DNA of 64,000 nt, taken from assembly GCA_014762505.1 (NCBI GenBank), contig JABURS010000030.1, forward strand, positions 16,051 through 80,050, in the 5' to 3' direction. The DNA is from Chromatiales bacterium. Its GTDB lineage: Bacteria > Pseudomonadota > Gammaproteobacteria > SpSt-1174. Below, piece after piece: positions 34,985-43,124 of this stretch (its first letter is position 1; every line of letters begins with the position of its first letter). Both the position numbers and the translations under genes were made by a program. The notes beneath the pieces were generated by a model that had not been told where the DNA came from, made no database searches, and saw nothing but the letters and a program-made list of their open reading frames with translations.

Positions 34985-37888
34985 TCAGTTCACCGGTTCG
35001 TTTTCCCGGCAGTATGCCAGCAGATTCTCCAGCGGCTCGGGGCGGCTGATGCCGTAGCCCTGGGCGTAGTCCACACCCAGTTCCCGCAGGGCCTCGATGG
35101 TGGCCTCGTCCTCGGCGTATTCGGCGATGGTGTGCTTGCCGAGCAGGTGGCCGACGTCGTTGATGTTGCCGACCAGGGTGCGGTTGACCTGGTCGGTGCT
35201 GATGCCGCGCACGAAGGTGCCGTCGATCTTGAGATAATCCACCGGCAGGTTCTTCAGGTAGGAGAAGGAGGAGAGGCCCGAGCCGAAGTCGTCCAGGGCG
35301 AAGCGGCAGCCCATGGCGCGCAGCTCGCGGATGAAGCGCAGCGCGGCCTGGAAGTTGGAGATGGCGGCGGTCTCGGTGATCTCGAAGCAGAACATCTGCC
35401 CTGGCAGGTCGTGCAGGCTGAGCTGGGTCTTGATGAAGGGCAGCAGGGTCTCGTCGCTGAGCGTGCCGCCGGAGAGGTTGATGGCACAGTGGGCGATGGG
35501 CGGTGTGTCCTCGCGGCGCGTGCAGTCGGCCACCATGCTGAAGGCGCGGGTGATGATCCAACGGTCCACGATGGAGATGAGGTCGAAACGCTCGGCCGCC
35601 GGCAGGAACACGCCGGGGGCGATGAGCTCGCCGTCGTCGTCACGCATGCGCACCAGCACCTCGAAGGCGAGGCCGGGCGGCATGTAGCCATTGCCCAGAC
35701 GCTCGATGGTCTGTGCATAGAGCACCAGCCGGTCGTCCTCCACCGCGTCGTTGATGCGGGTGGCCCAGTCCATCTCGTGGCGGTGACGCTGCAGGCTCTC
35801 GTCCTGCGCCTCGTAGATGTGCGTGCGGCGTCGGCCGGCGTTCTTGGCCGCGTAGCAGGCCATGTCGGCGGCACTCAGCAGGTCGGTGAGCGACTGCTCG
35901 CCCGGGCGGAACTCCAGCACGCCGATGCTGGCGCCGATACGGAACACGCGCTCGTCCCAGGCAAACTTGAAGTCGTCGAAGGTGCGGTGGATGGCGTCGG
36001 CCACGCGCTGCGCATGCTGGATGTCGCAGTGGGTGAGCACCACGCCGAATTCGTCGCCGCCCAGGCGCGCGAGCATGTCGGTGTCGCGCACCTGTTCCTG
36101 CATGAGCCCGGCGATCTGTTTCAGCAGTTCGTCGCCGGCGACGTGGCCGGCGAGGTCGTTGACCACCTTGAACTGGTCCAGGTCGATGTAGAGCAGGGTG
36201 TGCCGGGCGGCCTCGCGTGCACCTTCCGGGAAGCGCGTGAGCTGGCGGAGTTTTTCCTCGAAGGCGATGCGGTTGTGCAGGCCGGTGAGGGCATCGTGAC
36301 TGGCCTGCCAGCTCAGGCGGTTGGCCATCTCCCGCGCCTTGGTCACGTCGTGGAACACCAGCACCACGCCGATGATACTGCCGTCGCTGTCGCGGATCGG
36401 AGCCGCCGAATCCTCGATGGCGAATTCGCGGCGGTCGGTGCGCACCAGGATGGTGTGGTTGGCCAGGCCGACGATGCGTCCCTCGCGCAGGCAGCGTGCC
36501 ACCGGGTCGATGGCCGGCTGGCGGGTGAGCTCGTTGATGATGTGGAACACCTCGGTGAGCGGTTTGCCCTCCGCCTGCGGCGTCTTCCAGCCGGTGAGGT
36601 ATTCGGCCACCGGATTGAGGTAGCGCACGCGGCCCTCGGTATCGGTGGTGATCACGCCGTCGCCGATGGAGGCCAGGGTCACCTGGGCCAGTTCCTTCTC
36701 GCGGTAGAGTGCCGCCTCGGCGGCCTTCATCTGCGTGATGTCCTGCACGATGCCGTACATGCGCAGCGGATTGCCCGCCGTGTCGCGCAGCACGTCGCCG
36801 CGGCCCATCAGCCAGCAGGTCTCGTCGGTACCTGCCACCCGGTATTCCACCTCGTAGGGCTTGCCCTGTTCCAGCAGATTGCGGGCCGCCGCCTCCACGC
36901 GGGCACGGTCCTCGGGATGCACGGCGGCGATGAAGCGTTGATAGGTCACCTCGCAGCCGACCGGCGTGATGTTGAACAGGCGATAGGTGTTGTCGGTCCA
37001 TATCACGCGGTCGCTGGCGATGTCCCATTCCCAGCTGCCGATGTGGGAGTAGCTTTGCGCCAGAGACAGGCGGCGCTCGCTGTCCTCTACCTGGGCGTGC
37101 TCGGCGGCCAGGGCGTCGGTCATGCGGTTGAAGGATTCGGCCAGGCGCCCGACCTCGTCGCGCCCGCCCAGTCTGGCGCGCAGTTCGCCCGCGCCGTCGG
37201 CGATGCGCTCGGCCGTGCGGGTGAGGCTGGCCAGCCGGCGGACCAGCACCTGATACAGGAGCCACCAGATGGCCAGGTAGGCGGCGATCAGCAGCGGCAG
37301 CAGCATGAGCCCGGTGTTCAGGGCGGCATGACGGGCCTGGGCAAAGGGGTGTGCGAGGCTCCAGGCCAGCACCACGGCGCCCTGCTCGCGGGGGCCGAGC
37401 CGGGTGGCCGTCTCGGGCATCTCCAGCGGGGCGACGGCGAGCAGGCTGTTGGTCCCGTCGACGTGCGCGACCTGTGCCGCCCGCCGCTCGCGCGCCTCGG
37501 CCAGGAGGGTTGTCAGTGTCTTGCCAACGGCCGGGGAAGCGGCCTTGCCCAGGCCGTCGTCGAGGATGTGATCGCGGTCGAAGGGTTCCAGGGAGGCGAG
37601 GATGCGGTTGTCCTGGTCGATTGCCAGGGCCAGGTTCACCCGGATGTCCGGGCCGAAGGCGGCGATCTCCTCCTGCAGGCGGACGAGGCTTCCGCGCTCG
37701 ATAAGGGACTGCCCCAGTCGCTGCAGGCGACTGATCTCGTCGGCCAGCTCGCGTTCGGCATTGTGGCGGATGGATTCCTGCTGGCCGTTGATGAGCGTGA
37801 TCATGTAGATGCCCGCCAGGGCCAGCGTGCCCAGCAGCAGAAGCAGCGGCAGCGTCACGGCCAGTGGATAGCGGTACAGCCACTTCAC
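34985..37888 (-). CDS. HAMP-PAS-PAS-GGDEF-EAL cyclic-di-GMP signalling protein
   Basis: A 967-residue membrane protein: helices at residues 8-30 and about 195-218 with a periplasmic domain between, HAMP to about 275, two PAS/PAC domains (about 290-400 and 415-530), GGDEF near residue 612 (ARLGGDEFGVVL, with the inhibitory RxxD site five residues before it) and an EAL domain from about 720, where the signature reads FEVLVRM, keeping the metal-binding Glu, followed by FEITETAAIS and DDFGSGLSSFSYL. It may both make and break cyclic-di-GMP. Its start overlaps the end of the binding-protein gene by four bases, which suggests that this lipoprotein presents the signal to it. Confidence 0.94.
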   Translation of the reverse strand: MKWLYRYPLAVTLPLLLLLGTLALAGIYMITLINGQQESIRHNAERELADEISRLQRLGQSLIERGSLVRLQEEIAAFGPDIRVNLALAIDQDNRILASLEPFDRDHILDDGLGKAASPAVGKTLTTLLAEARERRAAQVAHVDGTNSLLAVAPLEMPETATRLGPREQGAVVLAWSLAHPFAQARHAALNTGLMLLPLLIAAYLAIWWLLYQVLVRRLASLTRTAERIADGAGELRARLGGRDEVGRLAESFNRMTDALAAEHAQVEDSERRLSLAQSYSHIGSWEWDIASDRVIWTDNTYRLFNITPVGCEVTYQRFIAAVHPEDRARVEAAARNLLEQGKPYEVEYRVAGTDETCWLMGRGDVLRDTAGNPLRMYGIVQDITQMKAAEAALYREKELAQVTLASIGDGVITTDTEGRVRYLNPVAEYLTGWKTPQAEGKPLTEVFHIINELTRQPAIDPVARCLREGRIVGLANHTILVRTDRREFAIEDSAAPIRDSDGSIIGVVLVFHDVTKAREMANRLSWQASHDALTGLHNRIAFEEKLRQLTRFPEGAREAARHTLLYIDLDQFKVVNDLAGHVAGDELLKQIAGLMQEQVRDTDMLARLGGDEFGVVLTHCDIQHAQRVADAIHRTFDDFKFAWDERVFRIGASIGVLEFRPGEQSLTDLLSAADMACYAAKNAGRRRTHIYEAQDESLQRHRHEMDWATRINDAVEDDRLVLYAQTIERLGNGYMPPGLAFEVLVRMRDDDGELIAPGVFLPAAERFDLISIVDRWIITRAFSMVADCTRREDTPPIAHCAINLSGGTLSDETLLPFIKTQLSLHDLPGQMFCFEITETAAISNFQAALRFIRELRAMGCRFALDDFGSGLSSFSYLKNLPVDYLKIDGTFVRGISTDQVNRTLVGNINDVGHLLGKHTIAEYAEDEATIEALRELGVDYAQGYGISRPEPLENLLAYCRENEPVN

Positions 37889-38946
37889 GACGCGCCCTCC
37901 TTGCGGTCGCGGGGTTCCGGGTGGCAGTCCAGCCCGCGCAGCACGCGGTCGTCGAAGAGCTGTTCGATTGGCGGTTGTTCACTGAACACCAGTGCACGCT
38001 GCTGCATCAGCGTGTAGAGACGACGGGCAGGGGGCTGAAGTGCCTCGCCGCCCTGCGCGAGCAGGCGACAGTTCTCCGCCTGTGATGGCAGGTGGATGCC
38101 CGTCAGTGCCTGCTCCAGGCCTTCCCGGGACAGGCCGGCGTGCCGTGCCATGGAGTCCGCGGCATCCCGTGGGTGATCGCCCAGGTAGTCGATGGCCGCG
38201 AACCAGGCCGCGATCAGCCGGGTCAGGCCCTCGGAATGTTCCTCGATGACCTCGGCGCGGGTGACGAGCACATCCACGATCTCGCCCGGCATCTGGCGGC
38301 TGCTGAAGAGCTCGCGGGCGCCCTGTTCCAGCAGGCGGGTACGCAGGGGCTCGTAGGTGGCCAGTGCGTCGACCTGGCCGCTCAGCCAGGCCTGTTCCTG
38401 CCGGGAGACATGCAGGTGCACCACCTCGATGTCGTCGGCGGTGAGGCCGCCGAATTCCAGGGCGCGGGAGAGCAGGTAGGCGGTGGCCGCGGTGCTTTCC
38501 ACGCCCACGCGCCGGCCGCGCAGGTCTTCCAGGCGTTCGATGTCCGGGCGGGCGACGATGCTGTCCGCCCCTTCGGAATAGTCCATGACGAGGATGACCC
38601 GGGCGTCGTGGCCGACGTCCCTTAGCTGCAGGGCCTCGTCCAGGGTCAGGGCCGCCACTTCCACGTTGCCGTTGCGAAAGGCGCGCAGGGTTTCGGTATT
38701 GGAGCTGAAACTCACCAGCCGGATCTGCTCGGCGGGGAAGAGCGCGTGTTCCTCGGCCAGGTGCAGGGGTTGGTAGCCGATCCACTGACTCGTCGCCACC
38801 CGCAGGGGTGGCTCGGGGGCCTGGCAGGCGCCAAGCCCGAGGAGGGTGATGAGGGTGAACAGCAGGACGAAACCGTGCCGCGTCTGCCGCCCGGCGCGAT
38901 GTGTCTCCCTGGGGCCCGATGATGCGGGCCGTCCTGCTTCGCGCAT
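37885..38946 (-). CDS. ABC-type (NMT1/SsuA-like) substrate-binding lipoprotein
   Basis: A 353-residue lipoprotein (arginine-rich N-terminus, hydrophobic segment, lipobox LGLGAC with Cys41) of the nitrate/sulfonate/taurine type binding-protein superfamily: RVATSQWIGYQPLHLAEE, NTETLRAFRNGNVEVAAL, RGRRVGVESTAATAYLLSRAL. No permease or ATPase genes accompany it. Instead it overlaps a PAS-GGDEF-EAL gene by four bases, so a sensory role like that of NspS beside MbaA in Vibrio is plausible. The chosen ATG at 38946 lacks a strong ribosome-binding site; longer TTG-started versions exist. It is divergent from the hemP/receptor operon. Confidence 0.8.
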   Translation of the reverse strand: MREAGRPASSGPRETHRAGRQTRHGFVLLFTLITLLGLGACQAPEPPLRVATSQWIGYQPLHLAEEHALFPAEQIRLVSFSSNTETLRAFRNGNVEVAALTLDEALQLRDVGHDARVILVMDYSEGADSIVARPDIERLEDLRGRRVGVESTAATAYLLSRALEFGGLTADDIEVVHLHVSRQEQAWLSGQVDALATYEPLRTRLLEQGARELFSSRQMPGEIVDVLVTRAEVIEEHSEGLTRLIAAWFAAIDYLGDHPRDAADSMARHAGLSREGLEQALTGIHLPSQAENCRLLAQGGEALQPPARRLYTLMQQRALVFSEQPPIEQLFDDRVLRGLDCHPEPRDRKEGAS

Positions 38947-39049
38947 GAAGAGTCCGGTTGTTTGTATTTGTTTTGACCGATTGTGACCCAGCCGGCCCGC
39001 CGGCTCAAGGCGCGAGGCGGCTGTCAGCAAGGCACTGTCTTGATATGCA

Positions 39050-39072
39050 CTTGATAATGATTCGTATTTAGT
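39050..39072. promoter_or_regulatory. Probable Fur box
   Basis: TTGATAATGATTCGTATTTA at 39051-39070 resembles the Fur consensus GATAATGATAATCATTATC. It lies about 85 bases before hemP and 105 bases before the divergent lipoprotein gene, so iron may control both units. Confidence 0.65.
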
Positions 39073-39155
39073 TTAGTGTTCGCTGCCATGCCGCCGGCCC
39101 GACATCGGGGATGGGCCGATGAGGGCAGTCGATACAGGGCCTAGGGAGACGAGTG

Positions 39156-39332
39156 ATGACCGAGAGACGCGAATTCCGGCCACCGCGGGAGGACGGGGGC
39201 GATTCGGCCACCCGGCGGGTGGTCAGCAGCCGGTGTTTATTGCCCGAGGGGCAGCCGCTGCACATCGAACACGAGGGCGAGGTGTACACACTGCGTCGCA
39301 CCCGCACCGGAAAATTGATCCTGACCAAGTAA
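39156..39332 (+). CDS. hemP: Hemin uptake protein HemP
   Basis: A 58-residue protein read in a different frame from the longest open frame of this region. It ends with the family signature: LPEGQPLHIEHEGEVYTLR, then RTRTGKLILTK. HemP/HmuP proteins are small, often Fur-controlled factors needed for full expression of haem or siderophore receptor genes. ATG 39156 follows GGGAG at 39144-39148. It is located between a Fur box and a TonB-dependent receptor gene, exactly where HemP is normally found. Confidence 0.9.
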   Translation: MTERREFRPPREDGGDSATRRVVSSRCLLPEGQPLHIEHEGEVYTLRRTRTGKLILTK

Positions 39333-39415
39333 GACCGACTTCATCCAACCGCCAGCCAGCCGCGCCCCGGCGCCGCCAGCCAGCCCAAGAGACCTCAACT
39401 GACTGGGAGGCTGGC

Positions 39416-41644
39416 ATGTACAGCAAGCAGAACAACGCATTTGATAAACACCGTTTCGGTGCCGTGGCCGCCGCGGTGGCCCTGGCGCTGGTGCAGGCAC
39501 CGGGGCTGCAGGCGGCGGAGGCCACCCGCGACCTCGACCGCATGATGATCATCGGTGGTGCCGAACAGGTGGACGACGTGCCGGGCTCGGCACACTACAT
39601 CGACGAGGCGAACCTCGACCAGCACGAGTACAGCGACATCAACCGCGTACTGCAGCAGGTGCCCGGCGTTTACCTGCAGGAAGAGGACGGCTACGGCCTG
39701 CGGCCGAACATCGGCATGCGCGGCACCGGCGTGAGCCGCAGCTCGCGCATCACCCTGATGGAGGACGGCGTGCTGGCTGCCCCCGCCCCCTATGCCGCAC
39801 CGGCGGCCTACTACTTCCCGAGCGTCGGACGCATGTCCGGCGTGGAGGTGCGCAAGGGATCGAGCGCGATCAAGTACGGCCCCAATACCACGGGTGGCGC
39901 ACTCAACCTGATCAGCAGCCAGATACCCACGGACTTTGCCGGGCATCTCGAGGTGGGGACGGGGGATGATGCCACACGCCGTATCCATGCCCGGGTGGGC
40001 GATGCCGGTGAAAACGGCGGCTACATGGTCGAGACCTTCCAGCACCTGACCGATGGTTTCAAGGAACTGGACGGCGGTGGCGACACCGGGTTCGACGTCA
40101 CCGATGTCGTCGGCAAGTTCCGCATCAATACCGCGCCCACGGCCATGGTCTACCAGGAACTCGAGCTCAAGCTCGGCAATTACGATCAGCTCTCCAACGA
40201 GACCTATCTCGGCCTTACCGACGACGACTTCGCGGCCACGCCGTTCCGGCGTTATGCCGGCTCGCAGCGTGACCAGATGGATGTCGAGCAGCAGCAGGCA
40301 AGCCTGCGTCACTACGCCGAACTCGGCGCACGAGCGGATGTGACCACCACCGTCTACCGCCAGGACGTCACGCGCAACTGGTACAAGCTCGATCGCGTGA
40401 ATGGCACCGGTATCAGCGCCATCCTCGCCGATCCCACCACCTATGCCGCGGAGCTGGCCACCATCCAGGGGGCGACCAGCGCGGACGATGCCCTGTCGGT
40501 GAAGGCCAACAACCGCGAGTACCAGTCGCAGGGTATCCAGACCGTGGTCGGCCTGTCGCTCGGTCAGGGTGACATCCGGCACGAGATCGAGCTCGGCCTG
40601 CGTTATCACGAGGATGAGGAGGACCGCTTCCAGTGGTCCGACGGCTATCGCATGGACAACGGGACGATGGTGCAGACCAGCGCCGGCGTGCCCGGCACCG
40701 GCAGCGGCAACAACCGTATCGCCAGCGCAAAGGCCTGGGCCGCCTTCGTCCAGGACACCATCCGGGCCGGCGACTGGGTGCTGCAGCCCGGCCTGCGCTA
40801 CGAGACCATCGACACGAGGCGTATCGATTACGGCGCCGCCGATCCGTCGCGCACCGGTACGCCCACCGTGGTCGAGGGCTCGGAGAGCGTGCTCATGCCG
40901 GGGATCGGCGTAACCCGTCGCATCAACCCGCAGCTCAGCCTGGTGGCCGGCGTGCATCGCGGCTTCACGCCGCCCGCCCCCGGCAACGCGGATGCCGAGG
41001 CGGAGGACAGCCTCAACTACGAGTTCGGCCTGCGCTACGCCCAGGGCGCGCTCAGCAGCGAGCTGATCGGTTTCTACAACGACTACGACAACCTGCTCGG
41101 TACCTGCACCGCGGCCACCGGTGGCGGCTGTACCATCGGCGACCAGTTCAATGGTGGCGAGGTGGAGGTGAAGGGCCTGGAGGCCTCGCTGGCCTACGAC
41201 ATCGGTGCAGCCCGCGGGCTGGGTTACGGTGTGCCGGTACGGGTTGGCTACACCTGGACCGATGCCCAGTTCAAGACCAGCTTTGACAGCGGCTTTGGCG
41301 AGTGGGGCGACGTGCAGGCCGGTGATGAACTGCCCTACCTGCCCGAGCACCAGCTGTTTGCCGCGGTGGGCCTGCAGCAGGCCGACTGGCGTGTGGACCT
41401 GAGCGCTAGGTACACCGACGACATGCGCACCGTGGCCGGTTCCGGCGCCATCCCCGATGCCGAAAAGGTGGAGAGCCACGTCGTCATGGACCTGGCCGGA
41501 GATTACCGCATCAGCAAGGACGGCCGCCTGTTCCTCGCGGTGGAAAACCTCGCCGACGAGACCTACATGGCCGCACGCCGCCCGGCCGGCGTCCGCGCCG
41601 GAAAGCCGCGCAGCGTGATGGCCGGTCTCAAGCTCGACTTCTGA
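39416..41644 (+). CDS. TonB-dependent outer-membrane receptor (FecA-like)
   Basis: A 742-residue receptor with a signal peptide (MYSKQNN... to LQAAEA), a plug domain (RVLQQVPGVYLQEEDGYGL, IGMRGTGVSRSS, GVEVRKGSSAIKYGPNTTGGALNL) and a 22-strand barrel ending VMAGLKLDF with C-terminal Phe. The plug wording is closest to FecA-like ferric-citrate receptors; with hemP ahead a haem or iron-chelate ligand is also possible. ATG 39416 is preceded by GGGAGG. A Fur box and hemP lie upstream and a strong terminator follows. Confidence 0.93.
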   Translation: MYSKQNNAFDKHRFGAVAAAVALALVQAPGLQAAEATRDLDRMMIIGGAEQVDDVPGSAHYIDEANLDQHEYSDINRVLQQVPGVYLQEEDGYGLRPNIGMRGTGVSRSSRITLMEDGVLAAPAPYAAPAAYYFPSVGRMSGVEVRKGSSAIKYGPNTTGGALNLISSQIPTDFAGHLEVGTGDDATRRIHARVGDAGENGGYMVETFQHLTDGFKELDGGGDTGFDVTDVVGKFRINTAPTAMVYQELELKLGNYDQLSNETYLGLTDDDFAATPFRRYAGSQRDQMDVEQQQASLRHYAELGARADVTTTVYRQDVTRNWYKLDRVNGTGISAILADPTTYAAELATIQGATSADDALSVKANNREYQSQGIQTVVGLSLGQGDIRHEIELGLRYHEDEEDRFQWSDGYRMDNGTMVQTSAGVPGTGSGNNRIASAKAWAAFVQDTIRAGDWVLQPGLRYETIDTRRIDYGAADPSRTGTPTVVEGSESVLMPGIGVTRRINPQLSLVAGVHRGFTPPAPGNADAEAEDSLNYEFGLRYAQGALSSELIGFYNDYDNLLGTCTAATGGGCTIGDQFNGGEVEVKGLEASLAYDIGAARGLGYGVPVRVGYTWTDAQFKTSFDSGFGEWGDVQAGDELPYLPEHQLFAAVGLQQADWRVDLSARYTDDMRTVAGSGAIPDAEKVESHVVMDLAGDYRISKDGRLFLAVENLADETYMAARRPAGVRAGKPRSVMAGLKLDF

Positions 41645-41670
41645 TCTTCCTCCGGATCGGATGTGGGATT

Positions 41671-41702
41671 GCCCACGCCTCGACAGGGGCGTGGGCTTTT
41701 TT
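41671..41702 (+). terminator. Terminator of the receptor gene
   Basis: GCCCACGCC (41671-41679) pairs with GGCGTGGGC (41688-41696) and is followed by TTTTTT; 27 bases after the receptor stop. Confidence 0.9.
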
Positions 41703-41754
41703 GGTTTTGCGCGTGAGGCGCTTGGATCACACGCGCCACTAGCCCGCCCGCCCC

Positions 41755-41880
41755 CCGTAGGAGGCCAGCCCACTGGCCGATGGGGTTATGCGAACGGCAT
41801 GGTTGTCATCGCCGAGAGGGCTCGGCTCCTACAGAATGGCTTTCAGCTCTCTGTGATCTCTGTGTCCTCTGTGGCTGAAA
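41755..41880. repeat. Composite repeat: family R3 palindrome plus a partial R2 copy
   Basis: GTAGGAGGCCAGCC...GGCCGATGG at 41757-41786 and GCCGAGAGGGCTCGGCTCC to 41830 are the two arms of repeat family R3, here in inverted order relative to the copies near 50.3 and 62.8 kb. A half R2 element (CTCTGTG units, ending CCTCTGTGGC) follows to 41877. No gene is present between 41645 and 41908. Confidence 0.75.
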
Positions 41881-41908
41881 AGGCCTTTGCATCACCCACG
41901 CCTCACCC

Positions 41909-42877
41909 TCAGAAATATCCTTCCTGTTCCATCACCGCCGACAGCAGGGCCCGTCCGCCGTCGAGGTTGTTCATGATGCCGTGGCGGTGGTCGATCCACC
42001 ATTTCGCGTCGGTCTGTTCCTCCAGCCAGCCGCTGGCCTTGCGGATGCCCTGCTTGACCGTGTGCCAGTGATCGGGATCCTCGGCCTCGGCGGCGGCGTC
42101 GTTCTGCTCGATCCACTTGTGGACCTTGTCGATGGCGGAAAAGGCCGTCAGGCGGACACCCTCGGCCCAGGCGACCTGTTTCTCCGAGCCTTCCAGCGGC
42201 GGCAGCCCGCGCTCGCGGGCGGCCAGTTTCGCCTCCATCGCCTTCTGTTCCCGTTCGGCGCGGGCCTCGTCATCGGCACAGAGCAGGCAGGCTCCCTGGG
42301 CCAGTTGCGCGATGCGGTCGGCCCAGGCGTAGTCGTCGTCGCCGTAGAAGGGGTAGAGGGTGACATGGTCGCAGGCGTGGGCCACGCGCTTCAGGTCGAA
42401 GATCTCGCGCGTGGCGCCGTTGCCCTGGTTGGGGCCGAACAGCGTGCAGGCGATGCCGCGTTCGGTGCACCAGCGGGCCACGTCCAGGTGCTGGGCGCTT
42501 TCGTACACACGGCGAATCTTCTGCCCCGCATAGTGTTGCTCGATGATGGAAGCCTTGTAGGTTGCCGCCGGCTTGAAGTCGCCGACCGGCCGCATCCACA
42601 GGGCGTCGTGTCCCACGCCCCAGCGCGCGAGCCAGTCCCGGGTCTCGCCCAGCACCGTCGCACTGCGCCCGGTGACCAGCGCCACGGCCACCCCCTCCTG
42701 CCGCGCCTGGTTGAGCCGGTGGATCAGTGGCAGGTTGGGCATGTCCTCGCCACAGGCGGCATGGAAGCGCTCCCAGTCGCGCTCGCCCTCCTCGTTGTAG
42801 AGGAAGGGCAGGCGGTGTTCGAGCAGGGCGAGTACGCCGTCGAGGCCGCAGATGACCAGTTCCCGGGTATCAGACAT
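41909..42877 (-). CDS. HAD-like protein with altered nucleophile motif
   Basis: A 322-residue cytosolic protein whose N-terminal half resembles HAD hydrolases of the polynucleotide-kinase-phosphatase type: VICGLDGVLALLEHRLP at residues 8-24 and ALVTGRSATVL as motif II. Canonical HAD motif I is DxDGV; here the first, phospho-accepting Asp is Gly, so classical phosphatase activity is doubtful. The C-terminal third is charged and helical (EKQVAWAEGVRLTAFSAIDK, then WIDHRHGIMNNLDGGRAL) and is not recognised. ATG 42877 is chosen; the long upstream frame overlaps the leader of the divergent lipoprotein gene and is not credible. Confidence 0.65.
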   Translation of the reverse strand: MSDTRELVICGLDGVLALLEHRLPFLYNEEGERDWERFHAACGEDMPNLPLIHRLNQARQEGVAVALVTGRSATVLGETRDWLARWGVGHDALWMRPVGDFKPAATYKASIIEQHYAGQKIRRVYESAQHLDVARWCTERGIACTLFGPNQGNGATREIFDLKRVAHACDHVTLYPFYGDDDYAWADRIAQLAQGACLLCADDEARAEREQKAMEAKLAARERGLPPLEGSEKQVAWAEGVRLTAFSAIDKVHKWIEQNDAAAEAEDPDHWHTVKQGIRKASGWLEEQTDAKWWIDHRHGIMNNLDGGRALLSAVMEQEGYF

Positions 42878-43124
42878 GCGCCCATCTTCCCCATATCGCG
42901 CGGCCACGCAAGTCCTCGCGGCGTCGATGGGTGTCTGTTGGGCGGTTATGGTGTGTGCCAGATCCAGCTTTCGATGGCGAAATTGATCTACATTAGTGTG
43001 GAGTGGTGAAAAAAGGCCAATGATAAGACAATGGAAACCACTCGATTTCCGCAAATGAATGCCGGTATGTCCCGGCGGACGTCCGTCCGCTTCCATGCCG
43101 GTCTGCCAAAGGTGATATGAAGCC

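Noticed and set aside
39119..39415. N-terminal extension of the TonB receptor by about 99 residues
   Set aside because: The extension has no signal-transduction or signal-peptide features and overlaps hemP in another frame; ATG 39416 has GGGAGG and is followed by a signal peptide.
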